Shown: positions 17,908 to 26,591 of the stretch, piece by piece | How the letters are laid out: each line of letters begins with the position of its first letter | Position numbering within the stretch: position 1 is the first letter of the stretch | DNA from: Mixta sp031457955 | GTDB taxonomy: Bacteria; Pseudomonadota; Gammaproteobacteria; Enterobacterales; Enterobacteriaceae | Direction of reading: 5' to 3' | DNA: 64,000 bases | Assembly: GCF_031457955.1 (NCBI RefSeq) | Contig: NZ_JAVDXN010000001.1 | Location: forward strand, 62,001-126,000 | Translations under genes and position numbers: made by a program | The notes under the pieces: model-generated | The model's input: the letters and a program-made list of their open reading frames with translations, nothing else | What the model was told of the DNA's origin: nothing | The model's database searches: none

Positions 17908-18747
17908 ATGATGCAGCCAGCGGTAGTGGGTATGGGAATTAAAACAGCACATGAAAGCCAACTGTTTGATGGGCAAAACTTTCACGTTTTTATCTACAAC
18001 AAAACCGAAAGTATCTCTGGGCTGCATCAGCATGACTATTATGAATTTACCATCGTGCTTACCGGGCGCTATTATCAGGAAATAAACGGAAAAAGGGTGC
18101 TGTTAGAGCGTGGCAACTTTGTATTTATTCCACTGGGATCGAACCATCAGAGTTTTTATGATTTTGGCACCGCCAGAATATTGAATGTCGGCATCAGTAA
18201 ACGTTTTTTTGATGACCATTATCTGCGCCTGCTGCCGCCTCATTTTGTCGCTTCGCAGGCTTACCCGATAAAAATTGAATTTCTTAATTATATCGAGGCA
18301 ATGGTCTCTTCGCTAAATTTCCGCAACGGCGAATTCAGTGAGTTTCTGGAGATGGTCACCTTTTATATTATAAACCGGCTGCGCCACTACCGCGAAACGG
18401 AAGTCATTACGCATATTCCCGACTGGCTGGAGGCAACGGTAGAGAAAATGCATGATAAAACCTGGTTCAGCGATAATGCGCTGGCGAATATGGTAGCGCT
18501 TTCCGGGAAATCGCAGGAATACTTGACCCGTGCCACCCAGCGCTATTATGGCAAAACACCTATGCAAATCATTAACGATATACGCATCGACTTTGCTAAA
18601 AAACAGCTGGAGATAACCAATTATTCCGTTACCGATATCGCTTTTGAATCTGGCTATAGCAGCCCCAGTCTTTTTATTAAAAATTTTAAACGGCTCACCT
18701 CGTTTACGCCGAAACATTATCGCAAACAGCTTTGTCGTATGAATTAG
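17908..18747 (+). CDS. chbR: ChbR, AraC-family regulator of the chitobiose operon
   Basis: A 279-residue AraC-family regulator encoded inside the operon it controls. The N-terminal cupin-like domain (~15-140; SGLHQHDYYEFTIVLTGRY) binds the effector. The C-terminal double helix-turn-helix (~175-275; YYGKTPMQIINDIRIDFAKKQLE, VTDIAFESGYSSPSLFIKNFK) binds DNA. In E. coli ChbR represses without chitobiose and activates with it, together with CRP. I choose the ATG at 17908, giving MMQP as in the E. coli protein. A GTG at 17899 is in frame, and the ribosome site GGAGAGG lies between them, which favours 17908 or the next codon. Confidence 0.93.
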   Translation: MMQPAVVGMGIKTAHESQLFDGQNFHVFIYNKTESISGLHQHDYYEFTIVLTGRYYQEINGKRVLLERGNFVFIPLGSNHQSFYDFGTARILNVGISKRFFDDHYLRLLPPHFVASQAYPIKIEFLNYIEAMVSSLNFRNGEFSEFLEMVTFYIINRLRHYRETEVITHIPDWLEATVEKMHDKTWFSDNALANMVALSGKSQEYLTRATQRYYGKTPMQIINDIRIDFAKKQLEITNYSVTDIAFESGYSSPSLFIKNFKRLTSFTPKHYRKQLCRMN

Positions 18748-18828
18748 CCTGGCGTTAGAGGAATCTTCTTAAACGCTTTATATCTTTCCCTTTAATTTGC
18801 AGTGCTGCGCCACTGTACAGGAGTTGCT

Positions 18829-20172
18829 GTGAGCAAAAAACTGAAAGTCGTTACGATTGGTGGCGGCAGTAGTTATACCCCCGAATTACTTGAAGGCTTT
18901 ATTAAACGTTATAATGAACTACCCATTAGTGAATTATGGCTGGTGGATGTAGAGGCGGGTCAAGAGAAACTGGATATTATTTTCGATCTCTGCCAGCGGA
19001 TGATTAAGCGCGCCGGGTTGCCGATTATGCTTTATAAAACGCTCGATCGGCGTGCCGCCCTGGTTAATGCAGATTTCGTTACCACGCAGCTGCGCGTGGG
19101 GCAGTTAAAGGCGCGCGAGTTGGATGAGCGCATTCCGCTACGCTATGGCTATCTGGGGCAGGAAACCAACGGCGCCGGTGGGTTATTTAAGGGGCTGCGC
19201 ACCATTCCCGTGATTTTCGACATTATTAAAGATGTCGAAGAGATTTGCCCTGAGGCATGGGTGATCAACTTCACTAATCCGGCAGGTATGGTGACCGAAG
19301 CGGTATTCCGCCATACCGGCTTTAAACGTTTTCTGGGCGTGTGCAATATCCCGGTAGGGATGAAAATGTTTGTGCGTGATGTGCTGAATGTTGCGCCGCA
19401 GGAGAGTTTGTCGCTCGATCTGTTTGGCTTAAACCATATGGTGTTTATCAAAGATGTGCTGGTTAACGGCACCTCGCGCTTTGCCGAACTGCTGGAAGGG
19501 GTGGCATCCGGCACGCTGAAGGCGCGCGGCGTAAAAAATATTTTCGATTTGCCGTTCAGCGCCGGGCTGATCCGCTCGCTGAAACTGATTCCCTGTTCCT
19601 ATTTGCTTTACTACTTTAAGCAAAAAGAGATGCTGGCGATTGAAATGGGTGAGTTCTACAAGGGCGGCGCACGCGCCACGGTGGTGCAACAGGTTGAGAA
19701 GCAGCTTTTCGAGCTGTATAAAAATCCTGAGCTGGACGTGAAGCCCCAGGAGCTTGAGCTGCGCGGCGGCGCCTATTATTCCGATGCAGCGTGCGAAGTG
19801 ATTAGCGCTATCTATAACGACAAGCAAAGCGAGCACTACGTTAATTTCCCGCATCACGGCCATGTCAATAATATTCCCGCCGACTGGGCGATTGAGATGA
19901 CCTGTACCATTGGACGCGATGGCGCCACGCCTACGCCGCGCATCACCCAGTTTGACGAAAAAGTGCTGGGGCTGATTTACACCATCAAAAGCTTTGAGGT
20001 TGCGGCCAGCAAGGCGGCGCTGAGCGGTGAATTTGACGATCTGCTGCTGGCGCTGAATTTGAATCCGCTTATTCATTCCGATAAGGACGCGGAAAACCTG
20101 GCGCGCGATCTGCTGCTGGCGCATGAAGCGTATCTGCCCAACTTCGCGCAGTCGATTGCCCGGCTGAAATAA
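18829..20172 (+). CDS. chbF: 6-phospho-beta-glucosidase ChbF (GH4)
   Basis: A 447-residue cytoplasmic glycoside hydrolase of family 4. It splits mono-deacetylated chitobiose-6-phosphate (after ChbG) with NAD and a divalent metal in an oxidation-elimination mechanism. The NAD-binding start VVTIGGGSSYTPELLEGF and the metal/substrate motifs (CNIPVGMKMF, FGLNHMVF) are intact, and the whole length aligns by eye with E. coli ChbF. I place the start at GTG 18829, which gives the family N-terminus and has CAGGAG six bases upstream. An ATG at 18802 would add nine unrelated residues. chbG follows after 46 bp. Confidence 0.94.
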   Translation: MSKKLKVVTIGGGSSYTPELLEGFIKRYNELPISELWLVDVEAGQEKLDIIFDLCQRMIKRAGLPIMLYKTLDRRAALVNADFVTTQLRVGQLKARELDERIPLRYGYLGQETNGAGGLFKGLRTIPVIFDIIKDVEEICPEAWVINFTNPAGMVTEAVFRHTGFKRFLGVCNIPVGMKMFVRDVLNVAPQESLSLDLFGLNHMVFIKDVLVNGTSRFAELLEGVASGTLKARGVKNIFDLPFSAGLIRSLKLIPCSYLLYYFKQKEMLAIEMGEFYKGGARATVVQQVEKQLFELYKNPELDVKPQELELRGGAYYSDAACEVISAIYNDKQSEHYVNFPHHGHVNNIPADWAIEMTCTIGRDGATPTPRITQFDEKVLGLIYTIKSFEVAASKAALSGEFDDLLLALNLNPLIHSDKDAENLARDLLLAHEAYLPNFAQSIARLK

Positions 20173-20218
20173 CCGACGCCGCTGCCTTCCTGCGGGAAGG
20201 CGCTTTCAGGAAGCGCTT

Positions 20219-20980
20219 ATGAATAAAATATTGATCGTCAACGCCGATGATTTTGGCCTCTGCAAGGCGCAAAACTACGGCATTATCGACGCCTTTAATC
20301 ACGGCATCGTGACCTCAACCACCGCGATGATGAACGCGGCAGCAGCAGAACACGCCGCGGCCTTAAGCAAGGCGCATCCGAAGCTGGCCGTGGGAATGCA
20401 TTTTGTTTTAACGCTGGGAAAACCGCTTTCGGCAATGCCGCATCTGGTCAATGCCCAGGGCGAACTGGATAAAGGAATATGGCAGCGCGCGGAGGCGAAT
20501 ACCTTACCGCTGGAGGAGATTCAGCAAGAGCTGGTCTGGCAGTTTGCGCGCTTTGTTACGCTGTTTGGCCGGGCGCCAACGCATATCGACAGCCATCATC
20601 ATGTGCATATGATCCCGCAAATTTTCCCGCTGGTTGAAGCGTTCGCCCAAGAAAAAGGTGTGGCGATACGCATCGATCGTCAGGTGGTAAAAGCGCGCAG
20701 CATCAGCCTGCAGGGTGCCAAAAGCACACAGGATTTCACCAGCGATTTTTACGGCGAAGCCATTAGCGAAGCGTTGCTGCTGGAGACGCTGGATCGCGCA
20801 ACCGCGCAGGGCGTGCAATCGCTGGAGATGATGTGTCATCCCGCCTTTATCGATCGAACCCTGCTTAACAGCGCCTATTGCTGGCCCCGGCTGGATGAAT
20901 TGCAGGTGCTCACTTCACCGTCGTTGAAATATGCTATCGCCGAACGGGGGTATCGGCTGCGGACGTTTGCGGATTTATAA
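20219..20980 (+). CDS. chbG: chitooligosaccharide deacetylase ChbG (YdjC family)
   Basis: A 253-residue metal-dependent deacetylase of the YdjC family. It removes one acetyl group from chitobiose-6-phosphate, which in E. coli makes both the ChbR inducer and the ChbF substrate. Metal ligands and catalytic residues are visible in NADDFG (Asp near 10-11), GMHF and THIDSHHHVHM, plus CHPAF near the C-terminus. Length matches E. coli ChbG (249-253 residues). Last gene of the operon; a hairpin terminator follows at about 21025. Its presence shows that the operon can use acetylated chitobiose and not only cellobiose. Confidence 0.95.
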   Translation: MNKILIVNADDFGLCKAQNYGIIDAFNHGIVTSTTAMMNAAAAEHAAALSKAHPKLAVGMHFVLTLGKPLSAMPHLVNAQGELDKGIWQRAEANTLPLEEIQQELVWQFARFVTLFGRAPTHIDSHHHVHMIPQIFPLVEAFAQEKGVAIRIDRQVVKARSISLQGAKSTQDFTSDFYGEAISEALLLETLDRATAQGVQSLEMMCHPAFIDRTLLNSAYCWPRLDELQVLTSPSLKYAIAERGYRLRTFADL

Positions 20981-21022
20981 AAACGGTTTCAGGCTGAACC
21001 GAAGACGCATGAGCGCCGCAGT

Positions 21023-21060
21023 AAAAAGCCCGACATCATTAGCGCGATGCCGGGCTTTAT
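21023..21060. terminator. bidirectional terminator between chbG and ybhN
   Basis: A 12-bp stem with one mismatch (AAGCCCGACATC / GATGCCGGGCTT) flanked by an A-run on the left and TTTATTAT on the right. It can serve both converging units. Confidence 0.75.
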
Positions 21061-21074
21061 TATCACTGAACCCG

Positions 21075-22103
21075 CTAACTGTGCTGATGCACTGTCTCGT
21101 CGCTGTGTTGCTGTTTCTGTTCAGTTGAATCGTTATGCTCTTCCTGCTGCATTTTCTGCTCGTTTTTTACACGCAAATGCTTCGCCCGGCTTTCCAGCCA
21201 CAGGTAAAGCACCAGCGCCAGCAGCAGCGGCAGAATAAAATAGAGCACGCGATAGGCGAGCAGGGCGGCGATAATCTGCCCGTGACCGGCGTGTTCGTCG
21301 CGCAGCAGCGCCAGGAACACCGCTTCCAGCACACCGATACCGGCCGGGATATGCACAATTACCCCGGCGATACTGCTGATCAGCAGCACGCCCAGCACCA
21401 CCGGATAGCTCACTTCCTGTCCCAACAGCAGCCAGATAATGGCGCCCATTACCATCCAGTTAGCGCTGGAGATAACAAACTGAAACAGCGCCATACGCAA
21501 CGAAGGCAGCGCCAGCTTTTGCCCTTTAACCGTCCAGCGCCGCCGTTTCGAGAACGCGCAGGCGGCTAAATAGGCGATCACCAGCAGCGCCAGCACGCCG
21601 CCGATCAGCCGCAGCGTTCCTTCGCCAATAAACCAGCCCGGCGGTACCGGCACCATTCCGGCGGTAAAAATGATCCCCGCCAGCAGAATATAGCCAAGCC
21701 AGTTGGTGGCGATACTCAACGAGAAAATGCGGGTAATGGTGCTGCCGCTGAGTCCCAGGCGCGAGTAAAGCCGGTAGCGCATCGCCACGCCGCCAACCCA
21801 GGTACTGAGCGTCAGGTTAAAGGCGTAGCAGATAAACGACACCAGCATCACCTGACGCTTAGCCAGCTTATGACCGCAGTAAGCGCGGCCAATCAGGTCG
21901 TAGCCGCCGTAGGCGAGATAACTCAGGATCACCAGGCCTACCGCGCTGAGGATCGCGATACGGTTATAGTTAACAATAACCTGCCAGACATCTTCCCAGT
22001 TGACTTTGCGCGCGTAGACCACCAACAGCACAACCACCGCCACAAAGAACAGCCAGGTCAGGATCTTTTTCGCCAGTTTCCATTTAGGATGGGCTTTTGA
22101 CAT
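21075..22103 (-). CDS. ybhN: YbhN, UPF0104 inner-membrane protein
   Basis: A 342-residue polytopic membrane protein of the UPF0104 / lysylphosphatidylglycerol-synthase transmembrane family, with about eight hydrophobic segments. The basic N-terminus (MSKAHPKWKLAKKILTW) and the GxGVLEAVFLALL segment (HIPAGIGVLEAVF) are typical of the family. The C-terminus is hydrophilic and rich in Glu, Gln and His. It is the last gene of ybhP-clsB-ybhN: its start overlaps the clsB stop by one base. In the same operon order in E. coli it supports or partners the cardiolipin synthase ClsB. Its exact biochemical role is not established. Confidence 0.93.
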   Translation of the reverse strand: MSKAHPKWKLAKKILTWLFFVAVVVLLVVYARKVNWEDVWQVIVNYNRIAILSAVGLVILSYLAYGGYDLIGRAYCGHKLAKRQVMLVSFICYAFNLTLSTWVGGVAMRYRLYSRLGLSGSTITRIFSLSIATNWLGYILLAGIIFTAGMVPVPPGWFIGEGTLRLIGGVLALLVIAYLAACAFSKRRRWTVKGQKLALPSLRMALFQFVISSANWMVMGAIIWLLLGQEVSYPVVLGVLLISSIAGVIVHIPAGIGVLEAVFLALLRDEHAGHGQIIAALLAYRVLYFILPLLLALVLYLWLESRAKHLRVKNEQKMQQEEHNDSTEQKQQHSDETVHQHS

Positions 22104-23347
22104 CAGGATTTCACTCCATGTTTATCGCTATCTACGCGATCCTGGGTTTCCAGTTCCGGCTGAACCGGCGGCGGCACCTGCTTTACTTTTGGTGTATGAG
22201 CGGGCAACCAGCCAGCGATCGCGGGAAAATGGCGCAGGAAGTGGAACACGAACACGCTTTTTGTCAGCTGTAGCCAGGTGCGCTTCGGCAGCTTTTCTTC
22301 CTGCACGCGCACGCAGTCATGTTCTAACAGATGCTCCAGATTATCGCGCAGCGTCTGGTTAAACTGCCGGTCGTGAATAATCAGATTAGCTTCAAGGTTC
22401 AGCGACAGGCTCAGTGGGTCGAGGTTGCTGGATCCAACAGTCGCCCATTGCTGATCCTGCACCGCCACCTTGCCGTGCAGCGGACGGCGAATATATTCAT
22501 AGACCTCTACGCCGCCCTCCACCAGATAGTTATAAAGCAGCTCTGCGCCTACTTTAACAATCGGCATATCGGGTTCGCCCTGCACGATCAAACGTACACG
22601 CACGCCGCGCTGAGCGGCATTTTTCATTTCGCGCAGCAGACGATAGCCAGGGAAAAAATAGGCGTTGGCGATGATCACATCCTGTTTCGCGTTGCGCAGC
22701 ATCTCCAGATAATGCTGTTCGATATCGTCACGGTGTTCGTCATTATCGCGGAAAACAAACAGCGCCTGCGCATCGCCCGGCTGCTGATTATGCGCCGGCC
22801 GATGCGAGCGGTGCCCCCACCAGCGGCGCGTATTCGTTTCGCTGCCAAACGCCTCCAGCACAAACGCGCCAATATCGTCGACAATCGGCCCTTTCACCTC
22901 AATGGCATAATCCTGCTTGGCCTGTGGGCCATAATCGGAATTGTGTTCGGCGGAAAAGTTTATGCCGCCGACAAAGGCGATGACGCCGTCGACCACCACG
23001 ATTTTACGGTGCAGCCGGCGGAAAAGGTTGGTGCGCATGCCCATCACCAGCGGGCGCGGATCGTAATAGAGAAAGCGCACGCCAGCAGAGGTCAGGCTGG
23101 AAACAAACTCGTCCGACAGGTCGGGCGAGCCGTAGCCGTCAACCATGAGTTCGATTTTCACGCCGCGCTGGGCCGCCGCCAGCAGCTCACGGTGCAGCGC
23201 TTTGCCGACGTCATCCTCAAACAGAATAAAGGTTTCCAGCAGCACGCTCTGCTGCGCGCGCTGAATGGCGCCAAACACGCGCGGGAAAAATTGTTCACCG
23301 TTTTCCAATAGCTGGATACGGTTACCATCGCGCCAGCTCATCGTCAT
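22103..23347 (-). CDS. clsB: cardiolipin synthase B
   Basis: A 414-residue phospholipase-D-family enzyme that makes cardiolipin by transferring phosphatidyl groups between phosphatidylglycerol molecules at the inner membrane. Both HKD motifs are complete: HRKIVVVDGVIAFVGG (about residues 113-128) and HGKVAVQDQQWATVGS (about 293-308). Length equals E. coli ClsB (413). The start ATG overlaps the stop of ybhP by four bases, and its stop overlaps the ybhN start, so all three are translationally coupled. Confidence 0.96.
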   Translation of the reverse strand: MTMSWRDGNRIQLLENGEQFFPRVFGAIQRAQQSVLLETFILFEDDVGKALHRELLAAAQRGVKIELMVDGYGSPDLSDEFVSSLTSAGVRFLYYDPRPLVMGMRTNLFRRLHRKIVVVDGVIAFVGGINFSAEHNSDYGPQAKQDYAIEVKGPIVDDIGAFVLEAFGSETNTRRWWGHRSHRPAHNQQPGDAQALFVFRDNDEHRDDIEQHYLEMLRNAKQDVIIANAYFFPGYRLLREMKNAAQRGVRVRLIVQGEPDMPIVKVGAELLYNYLVEGGVEVYEYIRRPLHGKVAVQDQQWATVGSSNLDPLSLSLNLEANLIIHDRQFNQTLRDNLEHLLEHDCVRVQEEKLPKRTWLQLTKSVFVFHFLRHFPAIAGWLPAHTPKVKQVPPPVQPELETQDRVDSDKHGVKS

Positions 23348-24105
23348 AAGTGAATCTCCACCGCCAGTGGCGCATGATCGGAAAGGTGAGACCAGGGCCG
23401 CATGGGTAATGCCCAGGGGTGACTGATGCTGGCATTACGCACATAAATACGATCGAGGCGCAACAGCGGAAAACGCGCCGGGAACGTTCGCGCCGGACGC
23501 CCGTGTTTCACGCTGAACACCTCATCAAGATTGGCGCAGCGCTTCAACATTTTATTGGCGCGCAGCTGCCAGTCATTAAAATCGCCCGCCACCACCAGCG
23601 GCGCATCCGGGGGCAGGGCGGCGATCATCTCGCACATCATCTGCATTTGCGCATGGCGATGCGCATCGCGCAGGCCAAGGTGAACGCACATCACATGCAG
23701 CGTCTGGTCGCGGTCGGGAAGCTGTAAATGACAGTGCAGCACACCGCGCTTTTCGGTGCCCTCGACGGAAATATCGCGATTCTGATATTCGAGGATCGGG
23801 AAGCGAGACAGCACCGCGTTACCATGATGCCCTTCAGGATAGACCGCGTTGCGCCCGTAAGCGTAATCGTTCCACATGGTATCGGCGAGAAACTCATAGT
23901 GTGGGGTGTCCGGCCAGTTTTCCACCTGCAGCGGATGAGTAATATGGGTACCCATCACCTCCTGTAAAAAAACGATATCGGCCGAGGTGGCGCGTACCGC
24001 TTCGCGCAATTCAGGCAAAATAAAGCGTCGGTTAAATGTGGTGAAACCTTTATGTGTATTAATTGTCAGTACTTTAAAGGAAAATCCTTGCGCTTTTTGT
24101 GACAT
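23344..24105 (-). CDS. ybhP: YbhP, endonuclease/exonuclease/phosphatase family protein
   Basis: A 253-residue cytoplasmic protein of the endonuclease/exonuclease/phosphatase superfamily, matching E. coli YbhP in length and sequence pattern. The metal-dependent active-site motifs are visible: LTINTHKG at the N-terminus, LQEVMG (metal-binding Glu), VAGDFNDWQ near the middle and SDHAPLAVEI at the C-terminus. The substrate is unknown; encoded with cardiolipin synthase and YbhN, a lipid-related phosphodiester is possible. First gene of the minus-strand operon; ybhQ is divergent, so the promoters of both lie in 24106-24282. Confidence 0.93.
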   Translation of the reverse strand: MSQKAQGFSFKVLTINTHKGFTTFNRRFILPELREAVRATSADIVFLQEVMGTHITHPLQVENWPDTPHYEFLADTMWNDYAYGRNAVYPEGHHGNAVLSRFPILEYQNRDISVEGTEKRGVLHCHLQLPDRDQTLHVMCVHLGLRDAHRHAQMQMMCEMIAALPPDAPLVVAGDFNDWQLRANKMLKRCANLDEVFSVKHGRPARTFPARFPLLRLDRIYVRNASISHPWALPMRPWSHLSDHAPLAVEIHL

Positions 24106-24282
24106 ACTGGGGGCGCTCTCCTTTTGATTTTGATTTTCGATAAAGTGTAGTCTTTGTCACAAAAGGGCGCTGACTTCCGCCGCGTTTTGCGGCATTGTCT
24201 GAAAACTGCGTTACATTATGGACATTCGTCGCTGGCTTTGCCGGCAACTTGGATCGCCCTTAAACGCGATCGGGAGAAAAGA

Positions 24283-24675
24283 ATGAAATGGTTTAACCGT
24301 ATACAGATTGCCACTGGCCAACCCTGTCTGCACATCTCTTTGCATCTGTTGATGTTTGTCGCTCTGGTTTGGGGCTGGCGAGAAAGGGCGTTGGTTGAAG
24401 TGAGCAGCGTACTGGTTGCGGCCTATGGCGCGGTGTTTATCGCTATGCTACTGACCCAGCGTATCCCGCGTCTGCGGCGTACCGGTGATTTTCTGGAAGA
24501 GATAACCACCACCTATTATTTCGGCGCGGCGATGCTGCTGCTGTTTTTAGTCTCACGTATTCTGCATAACAATCTGCTGCTGGCCTGCCTGGGGCTGGTG
24601 ATGCTGGCGGGTCCGGCGCTGGTGTCGCTGCTGGCGAAAGAGCCGCCGCCGCGCATTGAAAAGAAACGCAGCTAG
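24283..24675 (+). CDS. ybhQ: YbhQ, inner-membrane protein
   Basis: A 130-residue inner-membrane protein with four likely membrane segments, similar in size and sequence to E. coli YbhQ (136 residues). The N-terminus MKWFNRIQIATGQPCLHISLH and basic tail (RIEKKRS) are typical. No function is known for the family. I place the start at ATG 24283, preceded by GGGAGAAAA. A longer frame from 24154 would add a basic non-family extension. It has its own promoter region opposite ybhP and a strong terminator behind it. Confidence 0.92.
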   Translation: MKWFNRIQIATGQPCLHISLHLLMFVALVWGWRERALVEVSSVLVAAYGAVFIAMLLTQRIPRLRRTGDFLEEITTTYYFGAAMLLLFLVSRILHNNLLLACLGLVMLAGPALVSLLAKEPPPRIEKKRS

Positions 24676-24696
24676 TTCTTTGTTTGTTTCTATCGT

Positions 24697-24726
24697 CAGG
24701 GCCGCCGCGTGCGGCCCTGGTTTTTT
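24697..24726 (+). terminator. rho-independent terminator after ybhQ
   Basis: A 9-bp perfect stem CAGGGCCGC / GCGGCCCTG with a 5-base loop, followed by one G and six Ts. Confidence 0.9.
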
Positions 24727-24914
24727 CTGCTGCCGGACGCTTTTTTACATCACAGCGGCGCGCCGCTATCCCCCTGTCCGGTAAACTGTTACACTGATCT
24801 CATTACGCACCGTAGTTTGTGCCCTTTCAACCGCTTGCTCAACAAGCGTCATGATCTCCCCCCTGGAAACTGCACCGTTAACGACGGTCAGGGCGGAACC
24901 GGAGTTGAACCCCT

Positions 24915-26423
24915 ATGTCCTTTGATTCTCTCGGCCTGAACGCCGATATTTTGCGTGCCGTTGCCGAGCAAGGCTATAACGAGCCTACCCCTGTCCAGCG
25001 CCAGGCGATCCCGATCGTGCTGGAAGGCCGCGACCTGATGGCCAGCGCGCAAACCGGCACCGGCAAGACGGCAGGCTTTACGCTGCCGATCCTGCAGCGC
25101 CTGAGCGCGAAGCCGCTGGCGGCAAAAAGCCGTCGCCCGGTACGCGCTTTAATTCTCACCCCGACGCGTGAACTGGCGGCGCAGGTGGGCGAAAACGTGC
25201 GTGATTACAGCAAATATCTTAGCCTGCGTTCGCTGGTGGTGTTTGGTGGCGTCAGCATTAACCCGCAAATGTTGAAACTGCGCGGCGGCGTGGATGTGCT
25301 GGTGGCAACGCCGGGCCGTCTGCTCGATCTGGCGCAGCAAAATGCGGTCGATCTGTCACAGGTGGAAATCCTGGTGCTGGATGAAGCGGATCGCATGCTC
25401 GATATGGGCTTTATTCATGATATTCGCCGCGTGCTGGCGCGCCTGCCGGCGAAGCGCCAAAACCTGCTGTTTTCCGCGACCTTCTCCGATGAGATTAAAT
25501 CTCTGGCGGAGAAGCTGCTGGATAACCCAAGCCAGGTGGAAGTTGCGCGTCGCAATACCGCCTCTGAGCAGATTACCCAGCATGTGCATTTTGTTGATAA
25601 GAAGCGCAAGCGGGAACTGCTGTCGCTGATGATTGGTCAGGGCAACTGGCAGCAGGTGCTGGTGTTTACCCGCACCAAGCATGGCGCTAACCATTTAGCC
25701 GAACAGCTGAATAAAGATGGCATCACTGCCGCTGCCATCCACGGCAACAAAAGCCAGGGCGCGCGTACCCGTGCCCTGAGCGACTTTAAAGGTGGTCAGA
25801 TCCGCGTCCTGGTCGCCACCGATATCGCCGCGCGCGGTCTGGATATTGAAGAGCTACCGCACGTGGTTAACTATGAATTGCCGAACGTGCCGGAAGATTA
25901 CGTGCATCGTATCGGCCGTACCGGTCGTGCCGCCGCTACCGGCGAAGCAATCTCCCTGGTTTGCGTCGACGAGCACAAGCTGCTGCGTGATATCGAACGC
26001 CTGCTGAAGCGCGAGATCCCGCGTATCGCGCAGCCGGGCTTTGAGCCGGACCCAAGCATTAAAGCGGAGCCAATCATCAACGGTCGCCAGCAGCGCGGTG
26101 GTGGCGGTGGCGGACGTAGCCAGGGCGGTCGCGCTCAGGGCGGCGATCGCCAGCCTTCAGGTCAGCGTCGCGCCGCCTCCGGCGAGCAGCCGCGTCGTGC
26201 CTCGGGCGAGCGTGACGGTAACCAGCCGCGCCGCGCTTCCGGCGAGCGTGACGGCAACCAGCCGCGCCGTGCCTCGGGCGAGCGTGACGGCAATCAGCCG
26301 CGCCGCGCTTCCGGCGATAACAACCGTCCGCGCCGTCTCTCCGGCGACGGCAATCAGCCGCGTCGTACCGCCGGTCAGCGTCCGGCGCAGGCGCGCAGCG
26401 ATAAGCCTTCCGGCAATCGTTAA
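24915..26423 (+). CDS. rhlE: ATP-dependent RNA helicase RhlE
   Basis: A 502-residue DEAD-box RNA helicase that acts in ribosome assembly and RNA turnover. All core motifs are present: the Q motif (TPVQRQAIP), Walker A AQTGTGKT (45-52), PTRELA, DEAD in LDEADRMLDMGF, SAT, ARGLDIE and HRIGRTGR. The C-terminal tail from about residue 390 is glycine- and arginine-rich, then carries four tandem units of GNQPRRASGERD type. Such basic tails usually bind RNA or ribosomes nonspecifically. In E. coli the tail is shorter and lacks this regular repeat, from memory. A terminator follows. Confidence 0.96.
   Translation: MSFDSLGLNADILRAVAEQGYNEPTPVQRQAIPIVLEGRDLMASAQTGTGKTAGFTLPILQRLSAKPLAAKSRRPVRALILTPTRELAAQVGENVRDYSKYLSLRSLVVFGGVSINPQMLKLRGGVDVLVATPGRLLDLAQQNAVDLSQVEILVLDEADRMLDMGFIHDIRRVLARLPAKRQNLLFSATFSDEIKSLAEKLLDNPSQVEVARRNTASEQITQHVHFVDKKRKRELLSLMIGQGNWQQVLVFTRTKHGANHLAEQLNKDGITAAAIHGNKSQGARTRALSDFKGGQIRVLVATDIAARGLDIEELPHVVNYELPNVPEDYVHRIGRTGRAAATGEAISLVCVDEHKLLRDIERLLKREIPRIAQPGFEPDPSIKAEPIINGRQQRGGGGGGRSQGGRAQGGDRQPSGQRRAASGEQPRRASGERDGNQPRRASGERDGNQPRRASGERDGNQPRRASGDNNRPRRLSGDGNQPRRTAGQRPAQARSDKPSGNR
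26187..26330 (+). repeat. 36-bp tandem repeats in the rhlE tail
   Basis: Three near-identical 36-base units start at 26187, 26223 and 26259, each beginning CAGCCGCG, with a degenerate fourth from 26295. They encode QPRRASGERDGN units. The copies alternate between synonymous codons (GTCGTGCC / CCGCGCTT), which argues for older selection rather than a very recent slip. Confidence 0.9.
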
Positions 26424-26438
26424 TCTCGCTTTGTTGCA

Positions 26439-26470
26439 AACGGCCACCCCCAGAGGTGGCCGTTTTTTTT
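26439..26470 (+). terminator. rho-independent terminator after rhlE
   Basis: A 10-bp perfect stem AACGGCCACC / GGTGGCCGTT, 6-base loop, eight Ts. Confidence 0.92.
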
Positions 26471-26591
26471 GGTGACTTAGCTTCTTCCCCTGGTTTTTTA
26501 TCCGCTTCTGCAATAAACGCCTGCTCAGGTGATTCTCACCTTTCGCCAAAAGGCGTAAACTTGCGCGTCAATTTTTTGGAAGGTATCTGTC

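Noticed and set aside
19429..20124. 231-residue minus-strand frame opposite chbF
   Set aside because: Antisense to the conserved GH4 coding sequence; no ribosome site and no family pattern.
22331..23311. 326-residue plus-strand frame opposite clsB
   Set aside because: Antisense to both HKD motifs; Gln/His/Arg-rich composition typical of a shadow frame.
26187..26330. 36-bp repeats as a CRISPR or REP array
   Set aside because: Contiguous coding repeats in frame with rhlE; no spacers.
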